64,000 nucleotides of DNA from Alphaproteobacteria bacterium (GTDB taxonomy: Bacteria > Pseudomonadota > Alphaproteobacteria > Rhizobiales > Aestuariivirgaceae): positions 1 to 64,000 of the forward strand of contig JAGWTZ010000003.1 in the NCBI GenBank assembly GCA_028868695.1. Reading direction: 5' to 3'. This document shows, piece by piece, positions 36,858-45,892 of the stretch. The notes under the pieces were generated by a model that did no database searches, was not told the origin of the DNA, and saw nothing but the letters and a program-made list of their open reading frames with translations. Made by a program: the position numbers and the translations under genes. Each line of letters starts with the position of its first letter. Position 1 is the stretch's first letter.

Positions 36858-38390
36858 ATGGCCATGACAATCAAGCTCACAGTCCCCAATCTCTCTGAAC
36901 TGAAGCCCAGGATCACGGTTTTTGGCGTCGGTGGCGCTGGCGGCAACGCCGTCAACAACATGATTGAAAGCCGCCTCGAAGGCGTGGAATTCGTCGTCGC
37001 CAACACCGACGCGCAGGCCCTGCTGCAAAACGCCGCCACCCGCCGCGTGCAGATGGGCACGGCCCTGACGCAAGGCCTGGGCGCAGGCTCGCAGCCGCAA
37101 ATCGGCGCGGCCGCCGCCGAAGAGGCGCTGCAGGAAATAGTCGATCATCTGGCCGGCTCGCACATGGCCTTCATCACCGCTGGCATGGGCGGCGGCACCG
37201 GTTCGGGCGCTGCCCCGGTCATCGCCCGCGCCGCGAAGGAGCAGGGCATCCTCACCGTCGGCGTGGTCACCAAGCCGTTCCACTTCGAAGGCGTGCGCCG
37301 CATGCAAACCGCCGAGGCCGCCATTGAAGAGCTGGCCCGCTATGTCGACACGCTGATCGTCATCCCCAACCAGAACCTGTTCCGCGTCGCCAACGAGAAA
37401 ACCACCTTCGCCGCCGCCTTCGCGATGGCCGACCAGGTGCTCTATTCCGGCGTGGCCTCCATCACTGAATTGATGACCAAGGAAGGCCTGATCAATTTGG
37501 ACTTTGCCGACGTCCGCGCCATCATGAGCGAGATGGGCAAGGCCATGATGGGCACTGGCGAAGCTTCTGGCGAAAAGCGCGCCATTGAAGCCGCCGAAGC
37601 CGCCATCTCCAACCCGCTGCTCGATGATGTGTCGATGCGCGGCGCCCGCGGCCTGCTGATTTCGATCTGCGGCGGCCCGGATCTCACCCTCTATGAAGTT
37701 GATGAAGCCGCCACCCGCATCCGCGAGGAGGTGGACCCCAACGCCAACATCATTCTCGGCGCCACCTTTGATGACGCGCTGGAAGGCACCATGCGCGTGT
37801 CGGTCGTGGCCACCGGCCTCTCGCCCGAACATGCCGCCCAGGCCCCGGAACACCACGAGGAAGTGGCCCCGGTGCAGGCCGAGCGCAAGCATTACCCGAT
37901 CCCGCAGCCGTCGCCGCATGCGCAAATGCGCGTGAAGACGGTGGCCCCCGCCGCCGCTGGCCATCCGATGATGCAGCCCTTGGCCGCCGAGGCCGAGGAA
38001 GCCCCCATGGCCGAGCTGCCGCATGAAGAGCACATGCCCGTGGCCGAGGCCCCGGTTGCCCCGCCCCGGCCGATTGGCCGCATTCCCTCGATTGATCAGT
38101 TCCCGCGCATCGCGCAGGAGCAGGTGGCCGCCCAGCAATCGCGCATCGAATCGATCGCCGAACACGCCAAGAAGCGCAAAGGCATCTTTGAGCGCCTCGC
38201 CGATGTTGGCCTTGGCCGCAAGAGTGACCATCACGCCGCACCGGTGGCCCAGCCGGCCCCGCGCCGCGCCGAGCCCAAGATGCAGCCGCAAGCAGCGCCC
38301 GTGCCGCATGAGGCCCAGGCCCCGGAAGCCTCTTATGATGATGACCAGCTGGCCATTCCCGCCTTCCTGCGCCGCCAGGCCTCCTCGTAA
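36858..38390 (+). CDS. ftsZ: Cell division GTPase FtsZ
   Basis: The tubulin homologue that forms the Z ring. Its 510 residues comprise the GTPase core (about 18-325) with '[13 protein letters not shown]', the tubulin signature '[10 protein letters not shown]' and the T7-loop region '[13 protein letters not shown]'. A long Ala/Pro/His-rich linker (about 330-490) follows, then the conserved C-terminal peptide '[13 protein letters not shown]', which binds FtsA. The extended linker is normal for Alphaproteobacteria. A strong terminator follows, closing the cluster. Confidence 0.97.
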   Translation: MAMTIKLTVPNLSELKPRITVFGVGGAGGNAVNNMIESRLEGVEFVVANTDAQALLQNAATRRVQMGTALTQGLGAGSQPQIGAAAAEEALQEIVDHLAGSHMAFITAGMGGGTGSGAAPVIARAAKEQGILTVGVVTKPFHFEGVRRMQTAEAAIEELARYVDTLIVIPNQNLFRVANEKTTFAAAFAMADQVLYSGVASITELMTKEGLINLDFADVRAIMSEMGKAMMGTGEASGEKRAIEAAEAAISNPLLDDVSMRGARGLLISICGGPDLTLYEVDEAATRIREEVDPNANIILGATFDDALEGTMRVSVVATGLSPEHAAQAPEHHEEVAPVQAERKHYPIPQPSPHAQMRVKTVAPAAAGHPMMQPLAAEAEEAPMAELPHEEHMPVAEAPVAPPRPIGRIPSIDQFPRIAQEQVAAQQSRIESIAEHAKKRKGIFERLADVGLGRKSDHHAAPVAQPAPRRAEPKMQPQAAPVPHEAQAPEASYDDDQLAIPAFLRRQASS

Positions 38391-38411
38391 ATTTCATTGC
38401 ATTCCAGCGGG

Positions 38412-38443
38412 AACCCGGCAGCCACAGTTCTGCCGGGTTTTTG
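38412..38443 (+). terminator. Rho-independent terminator after ftsZ
   Basis: Ten-base arms AACCCGGCAG and CTGCCGGGTT enclose an eight-base loop and run into TTTTTGTTTG. It separates the dcw transcript from bamD. Confidence 0.85.
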
Positions 38444-38507
38444 TTTGAAGCGGGCTTTTGGCGGCTGATGCGTGGTGCTATGAGGGCCGCTCAATCCGGG
38501 TGATGAT

Positions 38508-39383
38508 TTGGCTTACGCTTTGAAACGAATTGCGCGTGTGGGTGTGCTGGCTGCGGGCCTTGCCGTGGTGTTTTCGGCAGCCCCGGCCCAGGCCAACTTC
38601 ATCACTGACCTGTTCGGCGGCAAATCCAAGAACCCGGCGCTGGCGCCCGACATGGGCCCCGCCGATGACCAGCAGATCGCCGGGCTGTACAATGACGGCC
38701 TCGCCCAGATGAGCAAGGGCAACTATTCCACCGCTGCCAAGAAGTTCTCGGAGGTGGAGCGCCTTTACCCCTATTCCAAATGGGCCACCAAGGCGCTGCT
38801 GATGCAGGGCTTCTCCTTCTATCAGGCCAACAAGTATTCCGACGCGATCAACGCCTGCCAGCGCTTCATCAGCCTGCATCCCGGCCACCAGAACATCGAC
38901 TATGCCTATTACCTGGTGGCGATCTCGCAATATGAACAGATCAACGACATCACGCGAGACCAATCGCAAACCCAGGCCGCGCTGGATGCGCTGGAGGAAG
39001 TGTCCCGCCGCTTCCCCGATTCCAAATATGCCGCCGACGCCAAGCAGAAGGCGCTGCTGGCGCGTGATCACCTTGCCGGCAAGGAAATGGAGATCGGCCG
39101 CTACTACATGAAGCACGGCGACTACATGGCCGGCATCAACCGCTTCAAGACGGTGGTGACTGTCTATCAGACCACCTCACAAACGCCGGAAGCGCTCTAC
39201 CGCCTCACTGAAGGTTACACCGCGCTGGGCATCAAGGCCGAGGCGCAAACCGCCGCCGCCGTGCTGGGCCGCAACTTCCCCAACTCGTCCTGGTATCACG
39301 ACGCCTACACTCTGGTCGTCACCGATGGCCACCCGCCCGTGGCCAGCAGCACAAGCTGGATCACCAAGGCCTTCGGCCTCTAA
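38508..39383 (+). CDS. bamD: Outer membrane assembly factor BamD
   Basis: A TPR-like periplasmic protein that works with BamA to insert outer-membrane beta-barrels. The 291-residue product has the family blocks 'LYNDGLAQMSKGNYSTAAKKF', 'VERLYPYSKWATKALLM' and 'FISLHPGHQNIDYAYYL'. The TTG at 38508 (GGTGA upstream) gives a signal sequence ending 'SAAPAQA'. Oddly, this leader has no lipobox cysteine, whereas BamD is usually a lipoprotein. It follows ftsZ as in many alphas, but without lpxC in between. Confidence 0.9.
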   Translation: MAYALKRIARVGVLAAGLAVVFSAAPAQANFITDLFGGKSKNPALAPDMGPADDQQIAGLYNDGLAQMSKGNYSTAAKKFSEVERLYPYSKWATKALLMQGFSFYQANKYSDAINACQRFISLHPGHQNIDYAYYLVAISQYEQINDITRDQSQTQAALDALEEVSRRFPDSKYAADAKQKALLARDHLAGKEMEIGRYYMKHGDYMAGINRFKTVVTVYQTTSQTPEALYRLTEGYTALGIKAEAQTAAAVLGRNFPNSSWYHDAYTLVVTDGHPPVASSTSWITKAFGL

Positions 39384-39420
39384 ATCACGATCTGCCTCGA
39401 TGGAGGCATCCCCAACAAGC

Positions 39421-39513
39421 CGTCATTCCCGCGAAAGCGGGAATCTGCGTTTACAGGCCAGGGCGCGCTGGGCGTCAGGCGCAACAGGGATTCCTGCTTT
39501 CACGGGAATGACG
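39421..39513. repeat. REP-like inverted pair
   Basis: CGTCATTCCCGCGAAAGCGG (continuing GAATC to 39445) is repeated in inverted, slightly diverged form at 39489-39513 (GATTCCTGCTTTCACGGG and GAATGACG). Each copy is itself a short palindrome. The layout matches bacterial interspersed mosaic elements. Nothing else is seen in the 39384-39624 gap. Confidence 0.7.
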
Positions 39514-39626
39514 GTTGCGGGGTTGGTTCAACATCAGCGGATCAGAGTCTAGCGCGTCCCGCCGGACCGCGCGCAGCGCTGCAGGCGTGGAGGAGCACGC
39601 CTCATTGCCACAGGCCTTTCCCAAAA

Positions 39627-39661
39627 CAACAAAAACCCCGCCCGGATTGCTCCGGGCGGGG
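39627..39661 (-). terminator. Terminator of the livK transcript
   Basis: On the minus strand CCCCGCCCGGA/TCCGGGCGGGG arms with a four-base loop are followed by TTTTTGTTGTTTTGG. It sits about 25 bases after the livK stop. Confidence 0.85.
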
Positions 39662-39685
39662 CGCATTCAGCCGAAGCTGAAAATC

Positions 39686-40801
39686 TTATTGGATCGAGTC
39701 GTCTTCGGCATAGTTGCCGTTGTCGAACTTGTACCAGACATACTTGGCGCCTACGAGGTCGCCCTTCTTGTCCAGCTTCAGGTCGCCGAGAACGGTGTGC
39801 ACGACGTTTCCGCCACGCAGCCATTCAGCGATCTTCTTGTTGTCGGTGGACTTCAGCGCGTCAGCGGCCTGCTTGTACATCTGGAAAGCGGCATAGGTGT
39901 ACAGCGTGTAGCCTTCCGGATCATAGCCAGCAGCCTTGAACTTGGCCACGATGTCCTTGGCGGCCGGGTTGGCGCGCGGCTCGGGGGCAAACGTGAAGAT
40001 CATGCCCTTGGCGGCTTCGCCGGCGATCGTCCAGAACTCAACGTTGTTCATCGAGTCGCCAGACAGCATCTGGGCTTGGCTGCCCTGTTCGCGCATCTGC
40101 TTCAGGATGAGGGCGCCTTCCGGATGGTAGCCGCCGAAGTAAATGGCGTCCACGCCAGCTTCCTTGAGCTTGGAGACGAGGGCCGAGTAGTCCTTTTCAC
40201 CGGGGTTGATCGATTCAACAACGGCGGGCTTCAGGCCAGCGGCGGTCATGGCAGCGTTGGTCGCGTCAGCCAGGCCCTTGCCATAGGCCGACTTGTCGTC
40301 AACCACGGCAACCTTCTTGCCGGCATAGTGCTTGGCGAGATAGGCGCCAGCCACCAGGCCCTGGGCGTCGTCACGGCCGCACACGCGGGCAACGTTCCAG
40401 CCGCCTTCATCCGTGAACTTGGGGTTCGTGGAGGCAGGCGAGATCTGCAGGATGTTTTCTTCTTCATAGACCTTGGAGGCGGGGATCGACGAGCCCGAGC
40501 ACAGGTGGCCGGCAACGAAGGTCACCTTCTTCGAGGCCATCTGGTTGGCAACGGCCACGGCCTGCTTCGGATCGCAAGCGTCGTCGCCGATTTCCAGCTT
40601 CAGCTTTTCGCCATTCACGCCGCCGGCGGCGTTGATGTCCTGCACGGCCATTTCAGCGCCGCGCTTGTATTGTTCACCCAAGGCAGCCAGCTGGCCGGTG
40701 ATCGGGCCAACGGTGGCAACGGTCAGGTCGGCCAGGGCCGAGGAAGCCGAAAGAGCGGCAGCAAAGCTGATCGCAATCCCGGACAGCACGAGTTTCTTCA
40801 T
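39686..40801 (-). CDS. livK: Branched-chain amino-acid ABC transporter, substrate-binding protein
   Basis: A periplasmic binding protein of the Leu/Ile/Val family, 371 residues, with a signal peptide (MKKLVLSGIAISFAAALSASSALA). Mature blocks include 'VATVGPITGQLAALGEQYKRG', 'INAAGGVNGEKLKLEIGDDACDPKQAVAVANQM' (split across residues 57-90) and 'VDAIYFGGYHPEGALIL', typical of PF13458. A strong AGGGAGA lies before the ATG. It follows the livHMGF operon on the same strand after a 126-base gap that includes a hairpin, so it may have its own expression level. True ligands could be other amino acids. Confidence 0.93.
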   Translation of the reverse strand: MKKLVLSGIAISFAAALSASSALADLTVATVGPITGQLAALGEQYKRGAEMAVQDINAAGGVNGEKLKLEIGDDACDPKQAVAVANQMASKKVTFVAGHLCSGSSIPASKVYEEENILQISPASTNPKFTDEGGWNVARVCGRDDAQGLVAGAYLAKHYAGKKVAVVDDKSAYGKGLADATNAAMTAAGLKPAVVESINPGEKDYSALVSKLKEAGVDAIYFGGYHPEGALILKQMREQGSQAQMLSGDSMNNVEFWTIAGEAAKGMIFTFAPEPRANPAAKDIVAKFKAAGYDPEGYTLYTYAAFQMYKQAADALKSTDNKKIAEWLRGGNVVHTVLGDLKLDKKGDLVGAKYVWYKFDNGNYAEDDSIQ

Positions 40802-40927
40802 TGATGTCTCCCTAAGAGTAAATTGACCAGTTCATGGTCGGGGGTTCACTACCCCTTGGGGCAGATACTGCCCAAAGCAGGTAGGATTGGAAAGGGAAAA
40901 AGTTCATTCCCTAGGCCAATTTCGTGA

Positions 40928-41269
40928 TTATGCTTTCTGCCGCCAGCTCAGTGGGCTGGTCCGTTCATAGAGCCATGGGTATTTTTCAGTCATCTGCTTG
41001 GCCAGGGTCATGCGGTATCCGGCAAAGGCAAAAGCCATCACCACCAGCCCGGTGCTGATGTAATATTCAACAGAGGTCAGCTGCGCCTGGAACAGGGCAA
41101 AGTGCAGGAAACGCACACCTGCCGTAAAAACCAGCATGAACAGGAACAGCGTCCAGGGCGATTTCCAGCCCCGCGCCAGGTTGCGCCCCGCCATGAAGGC
41201 GGCCCCGCCGCCCAGAAGCACGGTCAGAACGAGGAAAACGCCCCAGTTTTGCTCAATGAAGAAGTCCAT
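40928..41269 (-). CDS. DUF6867-like small membrane protein of the liv operon
   Basis: A 113-residue protein with three hydrophobic segments (about 9-28, 38-58 and 68-88) and the conserved-looking C-terminus 'EKYPWLYERTSPLSWR'. Its start overlaps the livF stop by one base, so it is co-translated. Small proteins of this kind follow livF in many Hyphomicrobiales; I recall them as DUF6867. The role is unknown, possibly an accessory of the ABC transporter. Confidence 0.72.
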   Translation of the reverse strand: MDFFIEQNWGVFLVLTVLLGGGAAFMAGRNLARGWKSPWTLFLFMLVFTAGVRFLHFALFQAQLTSVEYYISTGLVVMAFAFAGYRMTLAKQMTEKYPWLYERTSPLSWRQKA

Positions 41270-41991
41270 CAGTGGCTCCCTTCGAGATAGGCGGCCCGCA
41301 CTTCCGGCCGTTTCAGCAGCTCAGCGCCCGTGCCGGTCATGGTGATCTTGCCGTTCACCATCACATAGGCGCGGTGTGCAAGGCGCAGGGCGTGGAAGGC
41401 GTTCTGCTCGACGAGCAGCACCGTCAGCCCCTGTTCCTCATTCAGCGCCTTGATGGCGGCAAAAATCTGTTTGACGATGATGGGCGCAAGCCCCAGCGAA
41501 GGCTCGTCCAGCAGCAAAAGCCGCGGCCTCGCCATCAGCGCGCGGCCAATGGCCAGCATCTGCTGCTCGCCGCCCGAAAGCGTGCCCGCCCGCTGGTTGC
41601 GCCGCTCTTCAAGGCGCGGGAACAGCTTGAACACCTTGGGCAGGTCTTCATCGAGGTTCTTGAGCGCGTTGACGGTGGCGCCCATCTGCAGGTTTTCATA
41701 CACGCTCATGCGCGGGAAAATGCGCCGCCCCTCGGGCGATTGGGCAATGCCCAGATGCACGATTTCATGGGTGGGCATCTGGGTGATGTCCTGGCCATCA
41801 AAGGTGATGCGCCCGGCCCGCGCCCGCGGCGTGCCGCAGATCGTCATCATCAAGGTGGATTTGCCGGCACCGTTGGAGCCGATCACCGTGGCGATCTCGC
41901 CCTTGCGCACCTCGAAGTCGATGCCTTTCAGCGCCTGGATCTTGCCATAGAAGGTTTCAACGCCCGTGCCTTGCAGGAGAACGTCGCTCAT
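41269..41991 (-). CDS. livF: Branched-chain amino-acid ABC transporter, ATPase LivF
   Basis: One of the two ATPases powering LivHM. It has 240 residues with Walker A 'IGSNGAGKSTLMM', the LivF-type block 'PEGRRIFPRMSVYENLQMG', signature 'LSGGEQQMLAIGRALM' and Walker B 'LLLLDEPSLGLAP'. It overlaps livG by four bases and the small membrane gene by one. Confidence 0.95.
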   Translation of the reverse strand: MSDVLLQGTGVETFYGKIQALKGIDFEVRKGEIATVIGSNGAGKSTLMMTICGTPRARAGRITFDGQDITQMPTHEIVHLGIAQSPEGRRIFPRMSVYENLQMGATVNALKNLDEDLPKVFKLFPRLEERRNQRAGTLSGGEQQMLAIGRALMARPRLLLLDEPSLGLAPIIVKQIFAAIKALNEEQGLTVLLVEQNAFHALRLAHRAYVMVNGKITMTGTGAELLKRPEVRAAYLEGSH

Positions 41992-43256
41992 TTGCGGCCG
42001 CCTTTCTTGGCGGCTTTGGGCGCGGGTTTCTTCACCGTTGCGGGCCTTTCGCCTATGTCATTGTCGGGGCGCCAGCCGCTGGCCAGCTTCTTGGCCTGGT
42101 TCACCCAGTCGTCGCGGCGGATGCGGCCATGGAAGCCCTTGAGCAGGGCGTCCACATGGTCGATGTCGGCCGAGGTCCAGGAAGCAACCTGGTCAAAGTG
42201 CCAGACACCCACCTTGTTGAGCAGCTTCTCAAAGGCCGGGCCCACGCCCCAGATCAGCTTGAGGTCATCGGCCTTGCCGCGCGGCTTCTTCAGCAGCTCC
42301 GGCCCGGCAGCTTTGCGGGCAGGGGCCTTCTCCGCCACACGCGGCGTTTCCAGCGAGGCTTCCAGCACGGCGGCGGCAACCGGCGTGTGGTCCACCGCCT
42401 CATGCACCACGGCGGCGGCGGCCTTGCCCTCGGCGTCATCCTCTTCGTCTTCAACGCCCAGATAGGCGCGGATCACGTCAGGGTTGGCCTTCACTTCGCC
42501 GGGCGTGCCGTCGGCAATCTTGCGCCCATAGTCCAGCACCACCACATGGTCGGAAATGCCCATCACCACGCTCATGTCATGCTCGATGAGCAGGATTGCG
42601 GTCTTGTGGTCATCACGGATCGACAGCAGCAGCTTGTTCAGCTCATCCGATTCACGCGGGTTGAGGCCCGCCGCCGGCTCGTCAAGGCACAGCAGCCGCG
42701 GCTCGGTGCACATGGCGCGGGCAATTTCCAGCCGGCGCTGCGCGCCATAGGGCAGGTCGCCCGCCGGGTCGTCGGCGCGGTCGGTGAGGCCAACCTTTTC
42801 CAGCCAGTATTTGGATTTCTCCATGGCATCGGCTTCCACGCGCTTGTAGTGGCGGCTGCCCAGAAGCGCGCCAATGGTCATGGTGGAGGCGCGCATCAGT
42901 GTGTTGTGCTGCGCCACCATCAGGTTTTCGACCACCGTCATGCCGGTGAACAGGCGGATGTTCTGGAAGGTGCGCGCCACGCGGGCTTCGCGGTTGACGC
43001 GGAAGTCATCCATCCGCTCAAGCAGGAAGGATTTGCCGTCCTCATGGTTGAGCTTCAACATGCCCTCGGTCGGCTTGTAGAAGCCGGTGATGCAGTTGAA
43101 CACCGTGGTCTTGCCGGCGCCGTTGGGGCCGATAAGCGCGGTGATCTGCTGGCGCGCCGCGTTGAAGGAAAGGTCGCCAATGGCGGTGAGGCCGCCAAAG
43201 CGCATCGTCAGATGCTGCACTTCCAATTCCGGGTTGATTTCCCAAGCTCTCGTCAT
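41988..43256 (-). CDS. livG: ABC ATPase LivG with fused C-terminal helix-hairpin-helix domain
   Basis: The second liv ATPase, unusually long at 422 residues (LivG is normally about 250-290). Residues about 10-270 are the ATPase: Walker A 'IGPNGAGKTTVFNCITGFY', 'ARTFQNIRLFTGMTVVENLMV', 'LPYGAQRRLEIARAM', Walker B 'LLCLDEPAAGLNP'. An acidic/Ala-rich linker follows, then at about 330-400 a domain containing 'DDLKLIWGVGPAFEKLLNKV' and 'WTSADIDHVDALLKGFHGRI'. This resembles the COG3743-type helix-hairpin-helix domain also found at the end of rhizobial NuoE. A Lys-rich tail ends the protein. It overlaps livM by one base. Confidence 0.92.
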   Translation of the reverse strand: MTRAWEINPELEVQHLTMRFGGLTAIGDLSFNAARQQITALIGPNGAGKTTVFNCITGFYKPTEGMLKLNHEDGKSFLLERMDDFRVNREARVARTFQNIRLFTGMTVVENLMVAQHNTLMRASTMTIGALLGSRHYKRVEADAMEKSKYWLEKVGLTDRADDPAGDLPYGAQRRLEIARAMCTEPRLLCLDEPAAGLNPRESDELNKLLLSIRDDHKTAILLIEHDMSVVMGISDHVVVLDYGRKIADGTPGEVKANPDVIRAYLGVEDEEDDAEGKAAAAVVHEAVDHTPVAAAVLEASLETPRVAEKAPARKAAGPELLKKPRGKADDLKLIWGVGPAFEKLLNKVGVWHFDQVASWTSADIDHVDALLKGFHGRIRRDDWVNQAKKLASGWRPDNDIGERPATVKKPAPKAAKKGGRK

Positions 43257-44704
43257 CAGCCATGCCCCTCGGCAACCAGATCGCCGGAAACGGCTTTCTT
43301 TTCTTTGAGATAAACAGTCGGTTCACGCTTGGTGACAAAGCCGCGCGGCCTGAAGCGCATCATCAGCACCAGCGCCACACCCACCGCCAGCATGCGGAAC
43401 TGCACCGGCTCGGTGCCTTCCGGCAGCACATATTTCAGGAACTCCATTTCACGGAACGCCTCGGTCGCGCCGATGATGGCGATGGCCGAGAACACGATGC
43501 CGATCTGCGAGCCAAGCCCACCCAGCACCACGATGGCCAGAATGAAGGCCGATTCGATGTACTTGAAGGATTCCGGCGAGATGAATTCCTGGCGCACCGC
43601 AAAGAACGCCCCGGCCATGCCGCCGAAGGCCGCGCCAATGGCAAAGGCCGTCAGCTTGGTCGAGGTGGTGTTGATGCCAAGGGAGCGGCAGGCAATCTCG
43701 TCCTCGCGCAGCGCTTCCCAGGCCCGCCCGATGGGCAGGCGGCGCAGCTTCTTGGTCACGAAATAGGTCAGAAGCGCCAGCGCCAGGATCACGAAATACA
43801 GGAAGGCGAAATAGACGATGCGGTTATAGCCCACATGGAATGTGGCCGCGAAGCCGCCGTCGGATTTGTCGAAGGGAATGCCAAAGAAGGTGAGCTTCGG
43901 CACGCTGATGCCGCGCGGCCCCTCGGTGAACACCGACCAGTTCTGCAGCACCTGATAAATGATTTCGCCGAAGGCCAGCGTCACGATGGCGAGATAGTCG
44001 CCCTTGAGCCGCAGCACCGGGAAGCCCAGGATCATGCCCCACAGCGAAGCAAGAATGGCCGCAATCGGCAGGCTGATGAAGAAGGCATAAGGCTTGATTT
44101 CCGGGCCGAACCAGGCCGGAAGATATTTGGTGGCCATCAGCGCGTAGGTGTAGGCGCCAACCGCGTAGAAGGCCACATAGCCAAGGTCCAGAAGGCCAGC
44201 GAGGCCCACCACCACATTGAGGCCCCAGCCCAGCATCACATAAAGCATCACCGTGATGGCAAAGTCGATGCCGCGGCGGTCCCAGCCCGGGAACATGCCA
44301 TCGGCATTGCCGATGATGATGAAAAAGAACGGCAGGGCAATGGCCAGGATAAGCAGCGTGGGCGCAACCTTTGGCCCCAGCCTGTCGCCCAGCGAAGGGC
44401 CCTTCACAGCCTTGAGCGGGGCGCTGGCATCAGCCGGCGCCAAGGCCGCCTTGGCCTTGGGGTTCCACACGAAGAGATAAAGGGCAAGCCGCCCCACCAC
44501 CACCAGCCCGCACAGCGCGGCCGCAAGGCCAAAGCGCGGATGCCAGGTCAGCGTGCCCTGGTCCAGCGGCGTGCGGATGGCAACGATCGGCACCAGGATG
44601 AAGAAGGTGATGATCGCCGTGATCACAAGGTCCTTGGCGATCTCGGCGGGGGACAGAACTTTGGCTTCGCCCCCGGCAGAGGAGGCTTTGACAGGCGCAG
44701 ACAT
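43256..44704 (-). CDS. livM: Branched-chain amino-acid ABC transporter, permease LivM
   Basis: An inner-membrane permease of 482 residues, longer than the common 300-430. An N-terminal extension with two to three extra hydrophobic segments (DUF3382-like, residues about 25-135) precedes the BPD_transp_2 core. The core has 'LNVVVGLAGLLDLGYVAFYAVGAYTYAL' around 160-188, 'GDYLAIVTLAFGEI' and 'GRAWEALREDEIACRSLGIN', the ATPase-contacting loop. It overlaps livG by one base and sits three bases after livH. Confidence 0.94.
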   Translation of the reverse strand: MSAPVKASSAGGEAKVLSPAEIAKDLVITAIITFFILVPIVAIRTPLDQGTLTWHPRFGLAAALCGLVVVGRLALYLFVWNPKAKAALAPADASAPLKAVKGPSLGDRLGPKVAPTLLILAIALPFFFIIIGNADGMFPGWDRRGIDFAITVMLYVMLGWGLNVVVGLAGLLDLGYVAFYAVGAYTYALMATKYLPAWFGPEIKPYAFFISLPIAAILASLWGMILGFPVLRLKGDYLAIVTLAFGEIIYQVLQNWSVFTEGPRGISVPKLTFFGIPFDKSDGGFAATFHVGYNRIVYFAFLYFVILALALLTYFVTKKLRRLPIGRAWEALREDEIACRSLGINTTSTKLTAFAIGAAFGGMAGAFFAVRQEFISPESFKYIESAFILAIVVLGGLGSQIGIVFSAIAIIGATEAFREMEFLKYVLPEGTEPVQFRMLAVGVALVLMMRFRPRGFVTKREPTVYLKEKKAVSGDLVAEGHG

Positions 44705-44707
44705 GAT

Positions 44708-45655
44708 TTAGACTTTCTCCACTTCCGGTTTGCCAAGCAAACCCTGCGGCATGAAAATGAGAACCAGCACGAGAACGGTGAAGGCGGCCACATCCTTGTA
44801 CTCAACCGAGAAATAGGCCGACCACATCACCTCGATGATGCCAATGAGCAGGCCGCCCATCATGGCGCCGGGAATGGAGCCGATGCCGCCCAGAACCGCG
44901 GCCGTGAAGGCCTTGATGCCGGCCGCGAAGCCCACGAAGAAATCGGTCTCGGTGTAGTGCAGGAAGAACAGCATGCCCGCAAAGGCCGCCAGCATGGCGC
45001 CCATGATGAAGGTGATGGAGATCGTCCGGTCCACATTGATGCCGAGCAGCGAGGCCATCTTGGTGTCCTGCTCGCAGGCGCGCTGGGCGCGGCCAAGCGA
45101 GGTGCGCTGGATGATGAAGGTGAAGGCCGTCATCAGCACCAGCGTGGAGATGATGATGAAGATCTGCATGTTGGTGATGGTCACCGCGAAGGTCTGCTCA
45201 CCCACCTGCTTGCTCATCAGCTCATAGCCGCCAGTCACAAGCTTCTGGATCGGCTTGGGCCGCGCTTCCTGCGCGATGCGCACGAATTCCTGCAGCACGA
45301 TTGACATGCCGATGGCTGAAATCAGCGGCGCCAGGCGGAAGGAGCCGCGCAAGGGCCGGTAGGCCACGCGCTCAATCGTCCAGTTATAGACCGATGAAAC
45401 CAGCATGGCATAGGCCACCACCAGCACCAGCGCGAGAAGGATGATAATGCCGGCGCTGTTGCCGGAAAGCCCAAAGCTCACCCCGCCGATCAGCACCAGG
45501 ATGAAGGACGTGACACTGCCCACCATGAACACGTCACCATGGGCGAAGTTGATCATGCCGATGATGCCATACACCATGGTATAGCCGATGGCGATCAACC
45601 CATAAATCGAACCGAGCGTCAGCCCGTTAATCAGCTGCTGGAGGAAATACTCCAA
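44708..45655 (-). CDS. livH: Branched-chain amino-acid ABC transporter, permease LivH
   Basis: First gene of the liv operon, a 315-residue inner-membrane permease with about eight helices. Family blocks are 'LINGLTLGSIYGLIAIGYTMVYGI', 'INFAHGDVFMVG' and 'QRACEQDTKMASLLGIN' (ATPase-contact loop), then 'AFTAAVLGGIGSIPGAM'. It starts with TTG at 45655 behind a GGGGG ribosome site. It is divergent from the padR gene across a 237-base gap. Confidence 0.94.
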   Translation of the reverse strand: MEYFLQQLINGLTLGSIYGLIAIGYTMVYGIIGMINFAHGDVFMVGSVTSFILVLIGGVSFGLSGNSAGIIILLALVLVVAYAMLVSSVYNWTIERVAYRPLRGSFRLAPLISAIGMSIVLQEFVRIAQEARPKPIQKLVTGGYELMSKQVGEQTFAVTITNMQIFIIISTLVLMTAFTFIIQRTSLGRAQRACEQDTKMASLLGINVDRTISITFIMGAMLAAFAGMLFFLHYTETDFFVGFAAGIKAFTAAVLGGIGSIPGAMMGGLLIGIIEVMWSAYFSVEYKDVAAFTVLVLVLIFMPQGLLGKPEVEKV

Positions 45656-45840
45656 GACGGCCCCCTTTTGATTGTTTCAACGCCCCCGTTATAGCCGGGG
45701 TTATGCGCATGGCTTATCCAAGGCGGGCCATGATGACAAGTGTAACAATGAGGCTTTGGATAACATCATCGCCATGATCGCCCGGTGTTAACCTTTGACC
45801 GGAAGCCTCCCAATGTCCGGCTTGACTTGCCGGGAGGTGA

Positions 45841-45878
45841 CCTATATCAAACCAGCATATATCGATTTGCAATATAGG
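45841..45878. promoter_or_regulatory. Candidate PadR operator
   Basis: CCTATAT and ATATAGG arms, extended by CAAA and TTTG towards the centre, flank an AT-rich middle (CATATATCGA). The site ends 14 bases before the padR start and overlaps any likely promoter. PadR proteins bind such AT-rich inverted repeats and usually repress their own operon. Confidence 0.45.
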
Positions 45879-45892
45879 CGCGCCTTTCCCCC

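Noticed and set aside
39421-39513. A two-repeat CRISPR array
   Set aside because: The two units are in inverted orientation, diverged, and internally palindromic, as in REP pairs; no cas gene is present in the window.
39515-40804. A 429-codon open frame on the plus strand
   Set aside because: Antisense to livK, whose signal peptide, ribosome site and terminator are all clear.
43262-45304. A 680-codon open frame on the plus strand
   Set aside because: Antisense to livM and livH; low-complexity His/Gly/Glu/Arg-rich translation without domain features.
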